Notes: a model not told the origin generated them from the sequence alone. 64,000 nucleotides of DNA from Tupaia tana (GCA_026018925.1 JAKSZU010000025.1:27636696-27700695), one strand, 5' to 3'. Positions 11,531 through 22,782 are shown, numbered from the stretch's first letter. Numbers and translations are program-made.

Positions 11531-11968
11531 TAAGCCCTTCGGTGATGTTGCCAACCTTTCTGTCTGACTATCTACTGTATATATCAAGTGGAGATAAGAT
11601 AATTGTGGGATTAAATGGCGATATAATTGATAATAATGTGTGATATAGAAAAGGTAAAAAATATGTGAATTGCATATTATTCAAATTGTTTTAGTACTTA
11701 AAACAATGCATGCAAATTTTTCAATTACTCTCATTTAGGAGAGATGCTTTCTGAATGAATGAGTGCAAGTCTGACATTTTTATCTTTATAGCACTGAGGA
11801 CTGATGGTATGGAAGTGAGAGAGATTCTTGTTTATTTATCCATAGTGCCATTTCATTTAAAATGTATCCCCAGCTAAATTGCCTATGCTCATTTTTATCC
11901 AATCATCTTGTCAGTTTGAGCTCTTAAACCTTGACTCAGAGTGCCTTTCCCCTTCTCTCTCTTCTGCT
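11530..11968. other. AT-rich sequence, no gene seen
   Basis: Nothing recognisable. Runs of A/T and TAAT-like motifs occur, but no repeat landmarks. Confidence 0.5.
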
Positions 11969-11983
11969 CTTTTTAAGTATTTT

Positions 11984-12249
11984 TTTTCTTTTATTTGGAG
12001 AGGTTTTGCTATAGGGCACATGTGTTCGCAAGACAGACAGAGAGAGACAGAGAGACAGAAAGTGAGAAACCACCCCCCCCCAGGGGTAATGGCCACGCCA
12101 CAATCCCTTCTCCTCCATTCTCCTCTCGGGATCTTGGGCATGCACGCACACGCGCCTGGCATGAGTTTAAGCCACCGGGTCCGGGACTCGAACCGTGGTC
12201 GACTACGTGGGAGTCCAGTGACATAGCCATTACACCAACTGCTGGCCCC
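11984..12249 (-). mobile_element. tRNA-derived SINE (type A), full length with target-site duplication
   Basis: A full antisense copy from the poly(T) end (ttttgctatagggcacatg) to the head ctgctggccccc. The 15-base direct repeats ctttttaag(t/c)atttt lie at 11969-11983 and 12250-12264 with one mismatch. This is good evidence for a fairly recent retroposition. Confidence 0.94.
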
Positions 12250-12264
12250 CTTTTTAAGCATTTT

Positions 12265-13250
12265 GTCAGTTACTCATTTTATGCCTCTCACAGAATAGAA
12301 ATACAAATTTAAATAACTAAAAATGCTCCGTTTTCTCCATTCTAAAGGCATCAGAGTTCATTTGACCATTTCTGCTAATTGTCTTGCTTCAGTCCCCTCC
12401 AGTAACTCAAAGCTTCTCCTGCCTCTGCCCCTACCACTTCCAACCTATTACTCTCCGTGTGGATCCCTTTCTGTTACTCCCCGCCAAAATACAGTTCGCC
12501 GCCCACGCCTTACAGGTGGGAAGGTCCCCGTTTGTCGAGATTGAATAAAGACACACTGTCTATGTTTACCTTACCCATTCTCTGTCCTCCATCGAAACTG
12601 GTTCATGCCTTCATAACTGTATTTACATAAAGTCACTGCAATATGACCCAAGAAATGCCTTTTTATATGTTTGGGATCAAAAGTGCTGTCTGTCTGTCTC
12701 TGACCAGTTGACTCAAGATAGATTTTCAACAAGATACTTCTTTGTAACGATGATTGCTTTGGGCCCCAAAATGACTGATTTACTAGTTTTTCAATTTGGA
12801 AGTTATTTCCTTTTAGGACCTGCAGGGTTTTTGCATCACCTAGGAAATTGGGCCTCATCTTTCATGAGAAAAAAACAGGATATTCGCATGTGCTAAGATT
12901 TGTGTGTGACACTTGTTATCGGGGCTGGGGTTAAGTAAGGAGAAAATGAGTTGGGGAAGGATGAAATTCTTTTTTTTTAACCTTTCTTACAGTCAGCTAG
13001 AGAAAGAGAAAACAGCAAATTTTGATTCGTATTTGCTAAACAGCAGACCCCTGGCCGGACATCCCATAGGCTGCCATGATTGCTGGCCAGTTTTTAATAC
13101 GCTCTCTCTCTTTCAGAGCTTCATGAAACTCAAAACTGTTCAAACAAAGAGCAAATGGTGCTTGGGAAATCAAATAAATGTTCTTCAAGTACGCATTGTT
13201 AATTATCTTTTTTTTTAAATGAGGGTTTGCGTCCACATCTGATCGAATAA
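12265..13250. other. Unique sequence, no gene seen
   Basis: Open frames of up to 101 codons are present on both strands but overlap each other and show no domain. A CT-rich part near 12400-12490 might be a diverged L2, but I cannot support that firmly. Confidence 0.45.
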
Positions 13251-14160
13251 TTCTTCACCTTAATAAAAACAGCATGCCAGGCTTGGCTCATGTCACAAAA
13301 GAGCCTGGCTCCCAGAGGCGATATTTTTCTTTGAAAATTATTAAGGCCTTCCAGTTTAGTTAATCAGTCTGTTTGAAGTAAAGATGTGAATTGCACATTC
13401 TGTGACTTGGCTAGCTCGACACTGCGGTGGTGCTTAGTATTGTCCACATATTCTCTTGTTTGTTCTTTTCTCTTCCCAGGGTGTTTGCTACATTTATACA
13501 AAATGGCACATGGGGGAAATGGAATGTCCTGGAAATCTCGAATTATCTTTGAAATGCAAGTTATTCTAAATTAAAAAAAAAAAAAAAAGGAAAACTTCAG
13601 GGATTGTGAAATCAGCCACACCGTTTCGCTTGGAAAGGAACATTAACCCAAACACAGATGTTAAAAAAAAAATGAAGGAAATATATTTTCCTCCATCTCT
13701 CTCTAGGGACCTAGGAAAATTATCAAGGACTGAAATAATTAATTGCCACCAAAGCACACACTTCTCAAGTATCATATCAAATTTGCAGTTCCTTTCCCTC
13801 CTATATTTAATAGCCAATTAAGATGTAAAAATGTGCCTGTTAAATAATATTATAGCTGTGTTAATAATGAAGCCAGAACTTTATCAGAAGCTAATGCAGG
13901 AGGCCATTCTACTGGTTTTTATTAATGACAAAGGAAAATTAGCATCGATAAGCCTGGTGTCAGAGGAAAATGAAGTATTTCATCTCCACGTGCATCTATA
14001 GCACATACAATGTACTTGAATTTTAAGGATGTTGTTAAGTAATAATTCAGCGTTGCAAAATCAGAAAATTGCTTGCCTTAGAAAATAAAAACATGCTCCG
14101 TCTGTTGTTACTGAAAGTGTCTCTCAACAGTGTACTCTTCACTGATTTAATAATTTAAGA
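13250..14160. other. AT-rich repeat-poor segment, candidate conserved noncoding sequence
   Basis: Apart from an A17 run near 13572 there is no repeat signature. The part from 13790 to 14160 is especially rich in TTAAT, TAATTAAG-like and AATAAT motifs, together with a ctttatcag GATA-like site. Enhancer-like texture only; conservation is not testable here. Confidence 0.28.
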
Positions 14161-14332
14161 TACATCGTGGAAGGCCAATGAATGCATAATGGAGGGTCGT
14201 GTAATGAGGTTATTATTTTCAGGCATTTCAAGGGTTGGTTCTTGCAGGTGTTTTCTAACTCTTATTTGGGGTGGTGCATTGCAGCAGTGGACACCCAGAA
14301 GAACTATGTTGCTTTTAAAATATCTTTCTGTA

Positions 14333-14566
14333 GGGGGCCAGACAGTGGCATGGTGTTCTGCCAGGCAATCCCACATGGGGAAGTTGCTGGTTCGAGTCTG
14401 GAGACCTCCCGGAATACACATTGCCCAAGATCCAGAGCTGACCGAAGTCTGGGGTGGACTGTGGTTTCTAGACCCCATCGGGGTGTGTTTTCTCTCTCTG
14501 TCTCTCTCACTCGTGGAAGAAATAAATTTAAAAACCATAATAATAATAATAAATAAAATTAAATCT
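14333..14566 (+). mobile_element. tRNA-derived SINE, variant type C
   Basis: The head (gggggccagacagtggcatg, then gctggttcgagtctgg) is shared with the main SINE. The middle differs (gcccaagatccagagctgac), and the element ends in ctctctgtctctctcactcg, gaagaaataaa and an (AAT)n tail. It appears to be a separate subfamily with its own body. Confidence 0.7.
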
Positions 14567-14930
14567 TTACAATGAAAAATGTGTTATTTTACCTTCTGTT
14601 ACATGTCGTTCGTGTTATCTGGATACAATATTTCCATAGGAAAAAAAATTGAAAATATTTTCTCCAGTGTGTGGGTGTTACCTTTTCTTTGTATTTTCTT
14701 CACAGTATATTTCAAAAAGGAGAATTTTATGAAACTCAATTTTTTTATTAGTAAGATTTTTGCATCTCTGTCTAAAATCAACTTTGCTAACAACATGATC
14801 ACAAAGATTTTTTTTAATGATTTTTAAGAACTTTAATAGTTTCAAATTTCGTGTTTTGGTCCATGTTTCATTTCAAACTAATTTTTGTATAATAATAGTT
14901 AATGGTAATACTTAATGGTATCATGTTTTA
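14567..14930. other. AT-rich sequence, no gene seen
   Basis: Open frames of 82 and 67 codons lie on opposite strands with the Phe/Ile/Lys-rich composition expected of AT-rich DNA. Nothing else is recognisable. Confidence 0.5.
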
Positions 14931-15470
14931 AAGACGTGGGTGCCTATTTCTAGCACCATTTATTGAAAGTGGTTTTTTTCTCCTAGTTACAGTCTTTTTT
15001 CTATTTGACAAAAATCAGTTGACTGCATGTGGGATATTATGTGTGCTGTATTTCTGGGGTGTGTTTCACTGCATTGTCTTACGGATCCCCTTCCTGTCAG
15101 TGTCTCACAGTGTTTTCAGTACTAGACCCTCTCACCCCTTTTGGGGCTGTGCTCACAGAACTGTTACATCTTCTCTTATTCTTCCTCAGTTCTCTGAGGC
15201 GCTGTTCATTTTTGCTTTCATCTACCTTATTTCTATTTTTCCATGCCAGTTCTTCCAGTGCACTGAGATTTTCTTATGTTATTTCCATTCATTTATGGAA
15301 CAAGTCTAGTGAGTTTTTCTCTTTTTTTGGGGGGGGAGTAATTGTTTATATTGTATTTTTTAGCTCAATATTTTCATATAATTCTACTTTATAGCTTCTA
15401 TTTCTTTCAACTGAGAATTTCTACTTCTTTTTACTTGTTTCAAGAGTGTTCATAATTGCTTACCGGGCAT
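14930..15470 (-). repeat. L1-class LINE fragments
   Basis: The antisense L1 ORF2 landmarks tagcaccatttattgaaag and tgacaaaaatcagttgactg occur at 14953-15025, followed by tatttctggg. From about 15280 the antisense landmarks atttccattcatttatgg, tagcttctatttcttt and tcaagagtgttcataattgc suggest a second L1-type (or HAL1-type) segment. Neither part is coding. Confidence 0.7.
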
Positions 15471-15487
15471 TTTTACAGCTACAGCTC

Positions 15488-15720
15488 GTCTTGATCTGTT
15501 TAGACTCCCAGAACAAAACACCATAGGTAAATGGCCTACACAGAAAACAGTGATTTTTCACAGCTCTGGAGGTGGGAAGTCAAAGACTGAGATGGCCTGT
15601 CTGGCTTCTGGGGCGAGCGCTCTTCTTGCCTTACACATGGCTGTGTTCTCGTGGGCTCTTCACGTGGCTTCAGGGAAGACGAAGAGGCTCCCACTGTCTC
15701 CCACGTACCTGTGTGCATGG
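15488..15720 (-). mobile_element. MLT1-type (ERVL-MaLR) LTR fragment
   Basis: The antisense start is a degenerate form of the MLT1 3' end: gaacaaaacaccata, then an ataaatgg-like segment with cacagctctggaggtggga and aagtcaaagactgag. The right half loses similarity near 15720. Only LTR sequence is seen and no internal retroviral gene. Confidence 0.68.
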
Positions 15721-16155
15721 TAGGCCCTGAGGGATGGGGCTGCCCCGACACCACCCCGCCCAGCCAGTGCTCCGCTCGGCTGTGTTCCCCCTTGTCATCT
15801 TTATGCGGTCACTTGGGGCCTGTTCAGAGACCCCTCCCTGCAGCTCCTTCCTCTCTGAACTCTCCCCTCAACCTCACCCTTTGGAAGGGGTCTGTGTGCT
15901 GCCTCACTAACCAGGCTGTGCAGGAACCCGGGGCACTGCCCCAGTCTCTGCGGCCCTGAGGAAAGCTCCTTCGAGCTCTTCCTCGTGATACTACCTAGGC
16001 AGTTTTCAAAGCGTTTGGTCAGTTACTTCAGTAAAATTACCTGTGCTTTTATGTTACAGTATTTAAGATAAAAAAAAAAGGAATGTTCTTAAATGACATT
16101 AGTCCAGAATCAGAAGTCTTAGGTAGATATCTTCATGCTGGGATTGGGTGGCATT
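15720..16155. other. GC-rich then AT-rich unique sequence, no gene seen
   Basis: From 15720 to 15960 the sequence is GC-rich with a 102-codon open frame (15651-15959) that begins in the LTR fragment and has no recognised domain. It may be a diverged remainder of the LTR. The rest is unremarkable. Confidence 0.4.
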
Positions 16156-16157
16156 AG

Positions 16158-16258
16158 GAGTTGTACAGCCATCTGTCATGATATGAATGTATTGTTTGTC
16201 CCATTTAAGAGTTGTAAAGCCATCTGTCATGATATAGAATGTATTGTTTGTCCCATTG
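16158..16258 (+). repeat. 51-bp tandem duplication
   Basis: Two adjacent copies begin at 16158 and 16209, each with agccatctgtcatgatat and gtattgtttgtcccatt. They differ at only a few positions (gtacag versus gtaaag, and a one-base indel), so the duplication is fairly young. Confidence 0.93.
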
Positions 16259-16261
16259 TTT

Positions 16262-16450
16262 TTATTTTCTCCTCTTCTTTCGGACCCCAATTACACCTCT
16301 ATTTTTTTTTTTTCACTGTATTCACTATGTCTTTTATTCTCTTTTGCATTTCTTCATACTTTTTGGATTTTTCTTCTTACCTTTTATCTAATTTATTCTA
16401 ATTTCCTCTGTATCAAGTCCTCTGTTAAGCCAATCTGTTGAGTCACTAAT
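16262..16450 (-). repeat. L1-class LINE fragment
   Basis: The antisense landmark taatttcctctgtatcaag, followed by ctctgttaagccaatctgtt and gagtcactaat, corresponds to the L1/HAL1-type segment also seen at 15280-15470. T-rich and without a frame. The family assignment is approximate. Confidence 0.45.
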
Positions 16451-16711
16451 TTTTTTTTTTGGAGAGGTTTTTGCTATAGGGCGCGTGCGCTCGCCAGACA
16501 GACAGAGAGAGACAGAGAGACAGAAAGCAAGAAATCACCCCCAGGGGGGATGGCCATGCCGCAATCTCTTCTCCTCCATTCTCCTCTCTGGATCTTGGGC
16601 ACGCATGCACATGTGCCCGGCGTGAGTTTTAAGCCACCGGGTCCGGGACGCGAACCGCGGTTGACTACGTGGGAGTCCAGCGACATAGCCATTACACTAA
16701 CTGCTAGTCCC
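16451..16711 (-). mobile_element. tRNA-derived SINE (type A), full length
   Basis: The antisense copy runs from poly(T) and ttttgctatagggcgcgtg to the head actgctagtccc. It retains many CpG sites (gcgcgtgcgctcg, acgcgaaccgcgg), which suggests a young copy that has not yet lost CpG by deamination. Confidence 0.93.
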
Positions 16712-16754
16712 TGAGCCTTCAATTCTTTATCGCCATTTCATCTGTTACTCAGGC

Positions 16755-16980
16755 TCAGCTCTGCGTAGACTCCCACGTGGCTGACTGCTACTTGAGTCCT
16801 GGACCTCGTGGTTTGAAAATCATTCCAGGTGCTTGTGTGTGGGCCCCCAAAATCCCGAGGAGAATAGAGGTGAAAGGATTGCAGCACGGTTATCCTTCCT
16901 GGGTGGGGCGATTTCGCACTTTCCCTCTTTCTTGTGAGTGCATGTGCCCTATAATAACCCCCCCCCCCCCAAAAAAAAAA
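16755..16980 (+). mobile_element. tRNA-derived SINE (type A), 5'-truncated
   Basis: Starts inside the head at gactcccacgtggctgactg, continues with a degenerate B box (ttgagtcctgg), the middle cccaaaatcccgaggagaat, and an end ccctataat followed by C and A runs. About 20 head bases are lost or diverged. Confidence 0.82.
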
Positions 16981-17745
16981 TCCAGTTGATTTAAACAGAA
17001 AAAGAATAAAAGGACTGGCATAAGGTCAGCTTGAGGAAGATTGAAAATGCTTCATCTCATCCCCTGGTCTCTGATAAATACACCATTAGCCATAGAAGCT
17101 AAGGCTTCCCCCAGACCCCAGGTCCTGCCTTCCTCCATGGAGCACGTGCCGTGGAAAAGCTAGTGCGCTTTCCAGAGGCTCATTTGCCAGCGAGGGTCCG
17201 CGTGGCAGGCGTAGGCACCGCCGGGAATTAGGACATGTAGCACTTGACCAATATTTCTGAATCGCTGCCTTCCATGGGCGAAGCTGCTGATCAAATAGCA
17301 TCAGTTTAACTGAGTGAATATTACAGGAGAAATGAGGTTCTGTTTGGTGACCCGTGGGAAAAAGGGACGGACAGAGGAAGTCGGTGAGGAGAGCCCTGTT
17401 CTCAGCCTGCGATGCAAACACAAGCTTCGAGCAGCTGCAGGTAGCCATCTCCAGACGTGTTCCGGGAGGCGAAGCCAGCTAACGGTGAATCAGTTCTCGT
17501 CACAAACGAGGATGCTACAGAGAGGAGGCAGCGGAGAGGCCAGGGGATGGAGCGGACACTTTCTTCCAACAGGGAGATCCTTGCAAAGCATGGCTCGCCT
17601 CTTCCACTTTCACGGCTCACCGAGGGCCGATGTGGCTGCTACGAGCCCTGCCCCTGCCCGGGCCCTGGTGAGAGCCCGGTGGGCGCGGGTGGCTCTGGGC
17701 TCCGGCCCCAGCCTCAGTGCTGCCCCTTGGCAGTTGAGCTCACTG
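16981..17745. other. Unique sequence, no gene seen
   Basis: A 220-codon open frame (17314-17976) and an overlapping 137-codon frame exist, but they run into a MIR at 17750 and match nothing I know. A real exon cannot be excluded, but nothing supports one. Confidence 0.45.
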
Positions 17746-17749
17746 TTCT

Positions 17750-17880
17750 GTCGTGGCTCAGTTTTCTCATTGCTACGAGCATGCGTGTCGTGGAGACCAC
17801 AGACCAGTCAGCGATTAGCACAGAGCTTGGTCAAGAGCAGACGGGCAGTAAACTCTACCTTTGTCGTTAGTTTTATTAAT
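17750..17880 (+). repeat. MIR SINE fragment
   Basis: Sense-strand MIR 3' half: ggctcagttttctcattgct, then gattagcacagagcttggtc and a degenerate agtaagcgctcaataaatg (gcagtaaactctac). Old and diverged. Confidence 0.6.
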
Positions 17881-18039
17881 CAGTTGTTTTTCCAAGTTCA
17901 TTCCCATGGTACATGCGACTCCCTGGTTGGCCCTGGCTTATTTTACTGGATCTGTACCCGACGTCCTCCTTCCTAACCCGGGGCTCAGCTGATTCGGGAA
18001 CTTGGCGAATTTCCCTGGTTATGATGGGCTTTCCATGAT

Positions 18040-18340
18040 GGATTTGCCTCTGTGGGCTTTTCTCTCTTATATATATATTTATTTATCTCCTCCCTGTTTC
18101 TCACCCTCTGGCATTTACCACCCTCCTCCCGCACTGTCTCTGGTATCAACAGTTGTTTTCCATTCCTCCCCCTCCACATGTTACGGATTCACAAAATACC
18201 TTAATCTTACTGCTTTCCATAGCAAGTTCAACCGATATGTACATGTCCGTGAGCACATGTCTGACTTTAGGCGTGAGTCTCTGTGAGTAGAATGAATATG
18301 CTATAAAGTAGCACCTAGCTGAGGCTGTCTAGCTTACTGT
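18040..18340 (-). repeat. Possible L1 3' UTR fragment
   Basis: The plus-strand run caccctctggcatttaccac, then ctgtctctggtatcaacag resembles the antisense L1 3' end seen more clearly at 28800-28860. Similarity is patchy and the call is tentative. Confidence 0.35.
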
Positions 18341-18363
18341 GGTCATTAAATACGTATTTTTAA

Positions 18364-18365
<2 letters not shown>

Positions 18366-18394
<29 letters not shown>

Positions 18395-18412
18395 CACACA
18401 CAGATATTTAAT
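18366..18412. repeat. (TG)n/(CA)n microsatellite
   Basis: About thirteen TG units followed by tatacacacacac. The switch from TG to CA makes a short inverted repeat. Confidence 0.93.
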
Positions 18413-18707
18413 TTTAAGCAAGGCAGTTTTAGGACTGCTTTTTCTGCAAAGGCAAGGTTTTAGTCTACTCTCACCTTCTCCTCACTTACTAGCAGTAAAA
18501 CTGAAATAAAGCTCACCCCAACATTAGGTATTATTTAAATATAAAATTGAAAAATGCTTATGCATTTTATATATTTCCCTATGGAACAGTGATCTGTGGC
18601 ATAGTCCGTGAAGAGTTTAAGAATTCTAATGTATTAGGGGATTTAAGGGCTAGTGGGAAAATGGCATTAAATGTGAGTTTATTTTGGTGTAAAAGATATT
18701 TGAAATC

Positions 18708-18967
18708 TGGTCTAGCAGGTGGCATGGTGGTTAAGATGTTGGATTCCCACATGGCTGACTGTGGTTCAAATCCTGGACCTCATGGTTTGAAAATCATGCC
18801 AGGCACATGTGCATGTGTGCCCCAAAACCCTGAGAGGAGAATGGAGGAGAAGTGATTGTGGTATGGCCATTTCTGCTGAGGGGTGTTTTCTCACTTTCCC
18901 TCTCTCTGTCTCTCTCCTGTGAGTGCATGCTCCCCATGAAAAACTTGAAAAATAATAATTAAAAATA
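18708..18967 (+). mobile_element. tRNA-derived SINE (type A), older copy
   Basis: The head tctagcaggtggcatggtgg with ggttcaaatcctggacc, a middle ccaaaaccctgagaggagaa, a CT-rich stretch and gagtgcatgctccc. The A-rich tail is interrupted. CpG sites have mostly decayed to TG/CA, so this is an older subfamily member than the CpG-rich copies. Confidence 0.88.
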
Positions 18968-18975
18968 GATCTTTG

Positions 18976-19235
18976 AGGGGCCAGCATGTGCAGGGATTAT
19001 GTCACCAGACTCTCACATGGTTGACCGCAGTTTGAGTCCTAGACCTGGTGGCTTGAAATTCACTCTGGGTACGTGTGCGTGCGTGCCCAAGAACCCAGGA
19101 AGAGTATGGAAAAGAAGGGATTATGGCGTGGCCATCCCCGGGGAAGGGGCCGATTTCTCACTTTTCCTCTTACTCTCTCTGTCCCTCTCTCTCTGAAGAG
19201 GACATATGCTCTAAAGCAAAAGCCTCTTAAGAAAA
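18976..19235 (+). mobile_element. tRNA-derived SINE (type A)
   Basis: The head gaggggccagcatg, a degenerate B box (gtttgagtcctagacc), the middle cccaagaacccaggaagagt, a CT-rich stretch and an A-rich end near 19235. It is directly downstream of the previous SINE in the same orientation. Confidence 0.85.
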
Positions 19236-19258
19236 ATAGATACTAAGTTAAAAATTAG

Positions 19259-19355
19259 ACGCTATTTCTCACTTTCCCTCTCATTGTCTCTGTTTCTCTC
19301 TCTGGCAAACACATGCTCCCTAACACAGAGACCTCTACAAAAGGTAAAAAAAGAT
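19259..19355 (+). mobile_element. tRNA-derived SINE, 3' third only
   Basis: Only the CT-rich stretch (ctatttctcactttccctct) and the end (ggcaaacacatgctcccta, then an A-rich tail) are present. It is a 5'-truncated copy. Confidence 0.7.
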
Positions 19356-20290
19356 ACTTGAAACCCACATAGCATTGAGAGTGTGTGTATTATCCGAAGC
19401 ACTCTCCTCAGCTCTTTAGAACTACAGTGGGTTTTGCCCGTTTTACGTCTTGACCAGTGCACGGAGGTGCCTTGACTAAGCTGGACATTGGACTTAGTCT
19501 TTCCATCCCTAAGAAGAGAAAAGGGCCTGGAAGAAGCCAGGCGGAGGTGCCCAGGTTTCTCCAAGTACGGAGCACGGTGACCTCTGGTGTATCGGAAACC
19601 GCAGGCCGTCAGAGAGAACTCGGTCTCTAGTTGTGCTTGTGCCTGAAATCAGCTCACGTCTCCTGCAGGCCCAGGTGTCCGTCTACTCACTTGTTCAGCA
19701 AAGGGTTTCATAGGAAGCTATCGTTTTAACTCGGTTGTTTCTCCCAGTGCCGCAGAGGCTCTTCCTCATAGCAGACGCTTTCCAAATCTTTTAAATCCTC
19801 AACGAGTGATGCAAACAGAGACCGTAGGAGGAGGCCGCCCTCCTCGACCGTGAGCGTAGGTGGGAAGTCCGTCTTCAGGGAGGCCTTGGGGACAGCACTG
19901 GCCTCACGTCTGCAGGCGCCTGGTCTCTGCCGAGGTCTGATACCCTTCCTTTACTGAGTTCTCTGAAAATACGACCAGGGCCTCCTTTCTGCTCAGGAGC
20001 AAACTCGTGAGAATCGATGATTATTACAGTGTGGTTGGGTGTCTGTGATGGATGAGACATTTTAAAATAACCAGTTTCACGGAGAACAGAGGATTCGATA
20101 AATCACCTACCCATTCAAAGCCAAGCTCCGTCTTTGTCGTTGTTAAATGTGTTTTGTTAAAGAGGGAAGATGGGGGAATCGTGATCTGCTTTCAGGACCT
20201 ATTCCTGTGTGTGCCATCCACGCCCTCTGCCATCATCCACCTGAAAACTCCTTGCTTTTAGGAACGTGTTCATTTCGGATCGGTCACGGA
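19356..20290. other. Unique sequence, no gene seen
   Basis: Moderately GC-rich with scattered CpG. No repeat landmark or credible frame is seen. Confidence 0.45.
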
Positions 20291-20299
20291 CCCGTGTAC

Positions 20300-20700
20300 A
20301 CTCAGCCAATCCCTTGGCAGGACAGTGGGAGTAAGCCTTCCCTGTGGCCTCAGTGCAAGGTCCTTTGGGATCTGGCCTGAGCCAGGCCTCCACTCCAATG
20401 CCATCCCTCTCCACCCCACTGTGCACTGCACCCAGCCCCACTGGGCTCTCTGTTTCTCAGCCGCTCCTGACCTCTTTTCCCCTCAGAGGCTGTGATCCCT
20501 CAAGTCTTGGCCTCGCTGGTTTCTGGTCCATTTGGGTTCCTGCAGAAACGTCACATCCTCAGAGAGCATCTCCTTGTCCATCCCATCGCATTTAACACTC
20601 CTTCCCACCCCATTCGGGACCCTTACCATCATTACCCTTAAACAAGCCTCACCACCAGACTGCAATTTCCTCAGTTGTGTGCATTTTCTTGTACTTAACT
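20300..20700 (+). repeat. L2 LINE 3' region fragment
   Basis: Sense-strand L2 texture: CT-rich, with tctgtttctcagccgctcct, acatcctcagagagcatctc and then gcatttaacactccttcc, in the L2 order. A 105-codon minus-strand frame across it is therefore not credible. Confidence 0.6.
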
Positions 20701-21240
20701 GTTTGGTGTGGGCACTGGGAGGGTGGCTGGAGGCAAGGCCTTCCCTCTGTGCCGCGTCTGTATCTGCAGCTCGCACCGCAGTGCCTTTGCGAGTACGCAC
20801 TCCTGGGGAGATGACAAAGTTAATGGTGTGACGCTCTGGCCTAGGTCCGTAACGGAAACGCTAAATGAGATACGGTAACACTCGTTTCCTTGGGTTTTCC
20901 CCAGACGTGCCCACATATCTCTCGTGAGGCCTGTGCTCCAGGACAGGGTCCGTGACGTCCGTGGTTTGGGTCCTGCGTCGCCCCTTGATCCACGCGCCAG
21001 AAAAAGAAATGACTAGAAGTAGAAAATTGTGAAGGGAAAGGGTAGTAAGAAAAAACCATTCTCCTTCGTCCTTTTTTCTAAGTCTTTTATAGCGTTTCTC
21101 CTTTCTCTTCCATTTATGCCTGCAATGTCAGCTTTGTTTGTTTCTACATTCCCAAATTCTGCCTATTATCCTTTCCTTCTCATCAGTATGTCAAACAACT
21201 AATTTTAAATGATGTTTTCCCTTCATAGTGGCTGTTTTTC
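20700..21240. other. Unique sequence, no gene seen
   Basis: GC-rich up to 21000, then a T-rich part. No gene or named repeat is identified. Confidence 0.45.
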
Positions 21241-21660
21241 ATCATGGAAGGAGGTGTAACTGAATAACTGAGTACTACAAATCAGGGGCTGCTCACTGAA
21301 TGAGCAAAAACAAAAAACTCCGTAAAAGCAAATGAGGACAATTCTTCTGCCATTTTTTGCCTCACACATATCTTACACTCTGATGCACAGCAATGCTGAA
21401 TTTTCAAATTTGTAACATTTCAGGTCTCTGGGTTTGATTAATAATAATTGTCAGTCCATTAAAATGGATTGTGATAATTCCCAAGGAATTGGCTGTTAAC
21501 ATAATTAACAGCTGGCTTTACTTTCAAGACATGAATGAAAAGAGCAAGTTGTGGGAAATGACCAGGCCTCACTAACGTTGCTAATTAGCAAAGGCATTGC
21601 CGTTGTCTGACAGTGACTCCTGAGCTGTTGGCTGCGTGATTGTATCACAGCTTTACATAC
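21240..21660. other. AT-rich repeat-free segment, candidate conserved noncoding element
   Basis: The segment has no repeat landmarks and is rich in homeodomain-type cores: gattaataataattg, a tccattaaaatgga palindrome, gttaacataattaac, and gctaattagc (also palindromic). Several perfect short palindromes in 150 bases are unusual. The pattern suits an enhancer, but conservation cannot be tested here. Confidence 0.33.
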
Positions 21661-21975
21661 CCTCCGTGAGATGCCTTTTCTCAACTGTGATTAAACCAAT
21701 GGGCATTGGAGTACATTTCCTTTAAGAGAAACAGGCTATAATTTAACTGTTTACTTTTGGACACAATAGAGTAATAAAAAATTGAAAAATGATGCCAATA
21801 TATACTATATACTATAGTTTTTCTATTCCTACATGTTGAATAGATTTTATATAGGCTAGATTTTTCTTTATTACTCTGATGTAGCCTATCTTTGTCATAA
21901 AAAAATAATAGTACTTTGAGAAGCAGGATAAACTTCTCCATTATCTGATTCACTGCATCTTTTACTGCATTTTTT

Positions 21976-22232
21976 TTTTTAGAGATTTTTGCTAAAAGGC
22001 ATGTGTGCTTGTCAGAGAGACAGAGACAGACAGAAAGACAGAGACTGAGACATCACCCCCCCGGGGAGGGGATGGCTACACCACAGTTCCTTCTCTTCCA
22101 TTCTCCTCTTGGGATTTTGGAAATGCACACACACGCGCCTGGTGTGAGTTTAAGCCGCAGGGTCCAAGACTCGAACCACAGTCTACTATGTTGGAGTCCA
22201 GCAACATAACCATTACACCATCTGCTGGTCCC
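21976..22232 (-). mobile_element. tRNA-derived SINE (type A), full length with target-site duplication
   Basis: Antisense copy from poly(T) to the head tctgctggtcc. The flanking direct repeats tcttttactgcattttt (left) and tcttactgtattttt (right) are a recognisable, slightly diverged target-site duplication. Confidence 0.91.
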
Positions 22233-22309
22233 TCTTACTGTATTTTTAATATAACAAAATCAGTATAGAAAAGAAATTAAGAAAAAAATAATTTTAAATA
22301 ATTATGCCT

Positions 22310-22770
22310 GCTCTCACCAAGAAACACAAGCTCTCATGACATGGTGGAGTATTTGCTTCTGGTGTTACTGTGGCGGAGCGGAGTCAGGCGTCTCACGTGC
22401 AGTTGTAACAGCATGGTGAGAGCCAAAGGTGGTGAGGTAGCTGTTTTGGGTCCCGTCTGTCTGTCCGGCTCAGAGCCCGCCAGTACTTCCACCTTTCCCT
22501 GGTAGGATGTGCATCTTCGACAAGGAGAACTAAGACACCAGCTCAGTGTGACCTGAGGGCAGGTGGTGGCAGAGCAGTGACACGAAAGGGCTCCCATGAG
22601 CAAGGTCCTGGGTGTGTACCCCAGCTCTCTGTGGGGACCCTGAGGGATCTGGGCTGACTGAGACCGAGCTGGAAGATGGTGCAGAGACCCGCTGGGGGTG
22701 CCTGTCTCTCTGACCCAGTGTCTACCTGTCTGTCTCTCTCTCACTCGTTTTCTTTCTCACATAGAAAAAA
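22310..22770 (+). repeat. Type C SINE-like element with unclear 5' border
   Basis: The 3' part (gggatctgggctgactgaga, then cctgtctgtctctctctcac, then gaaaaaaataaata) matches the type C SINE seen at 14333. The 5' part (22310-22640) is GC-rich and could be more of the element or host sequence. An open frame of 136 codons on the minus strand lies across it. Confidence 0.45.
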
Positions 22771-22782
22771 ATAAATATGAGA

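Noticed and set aside
17314..17976. 220-codon plus-strand open frame
   Set aside because: It runs through a MIR fragment, overlaps another long frame, and shows no domain or splice context.
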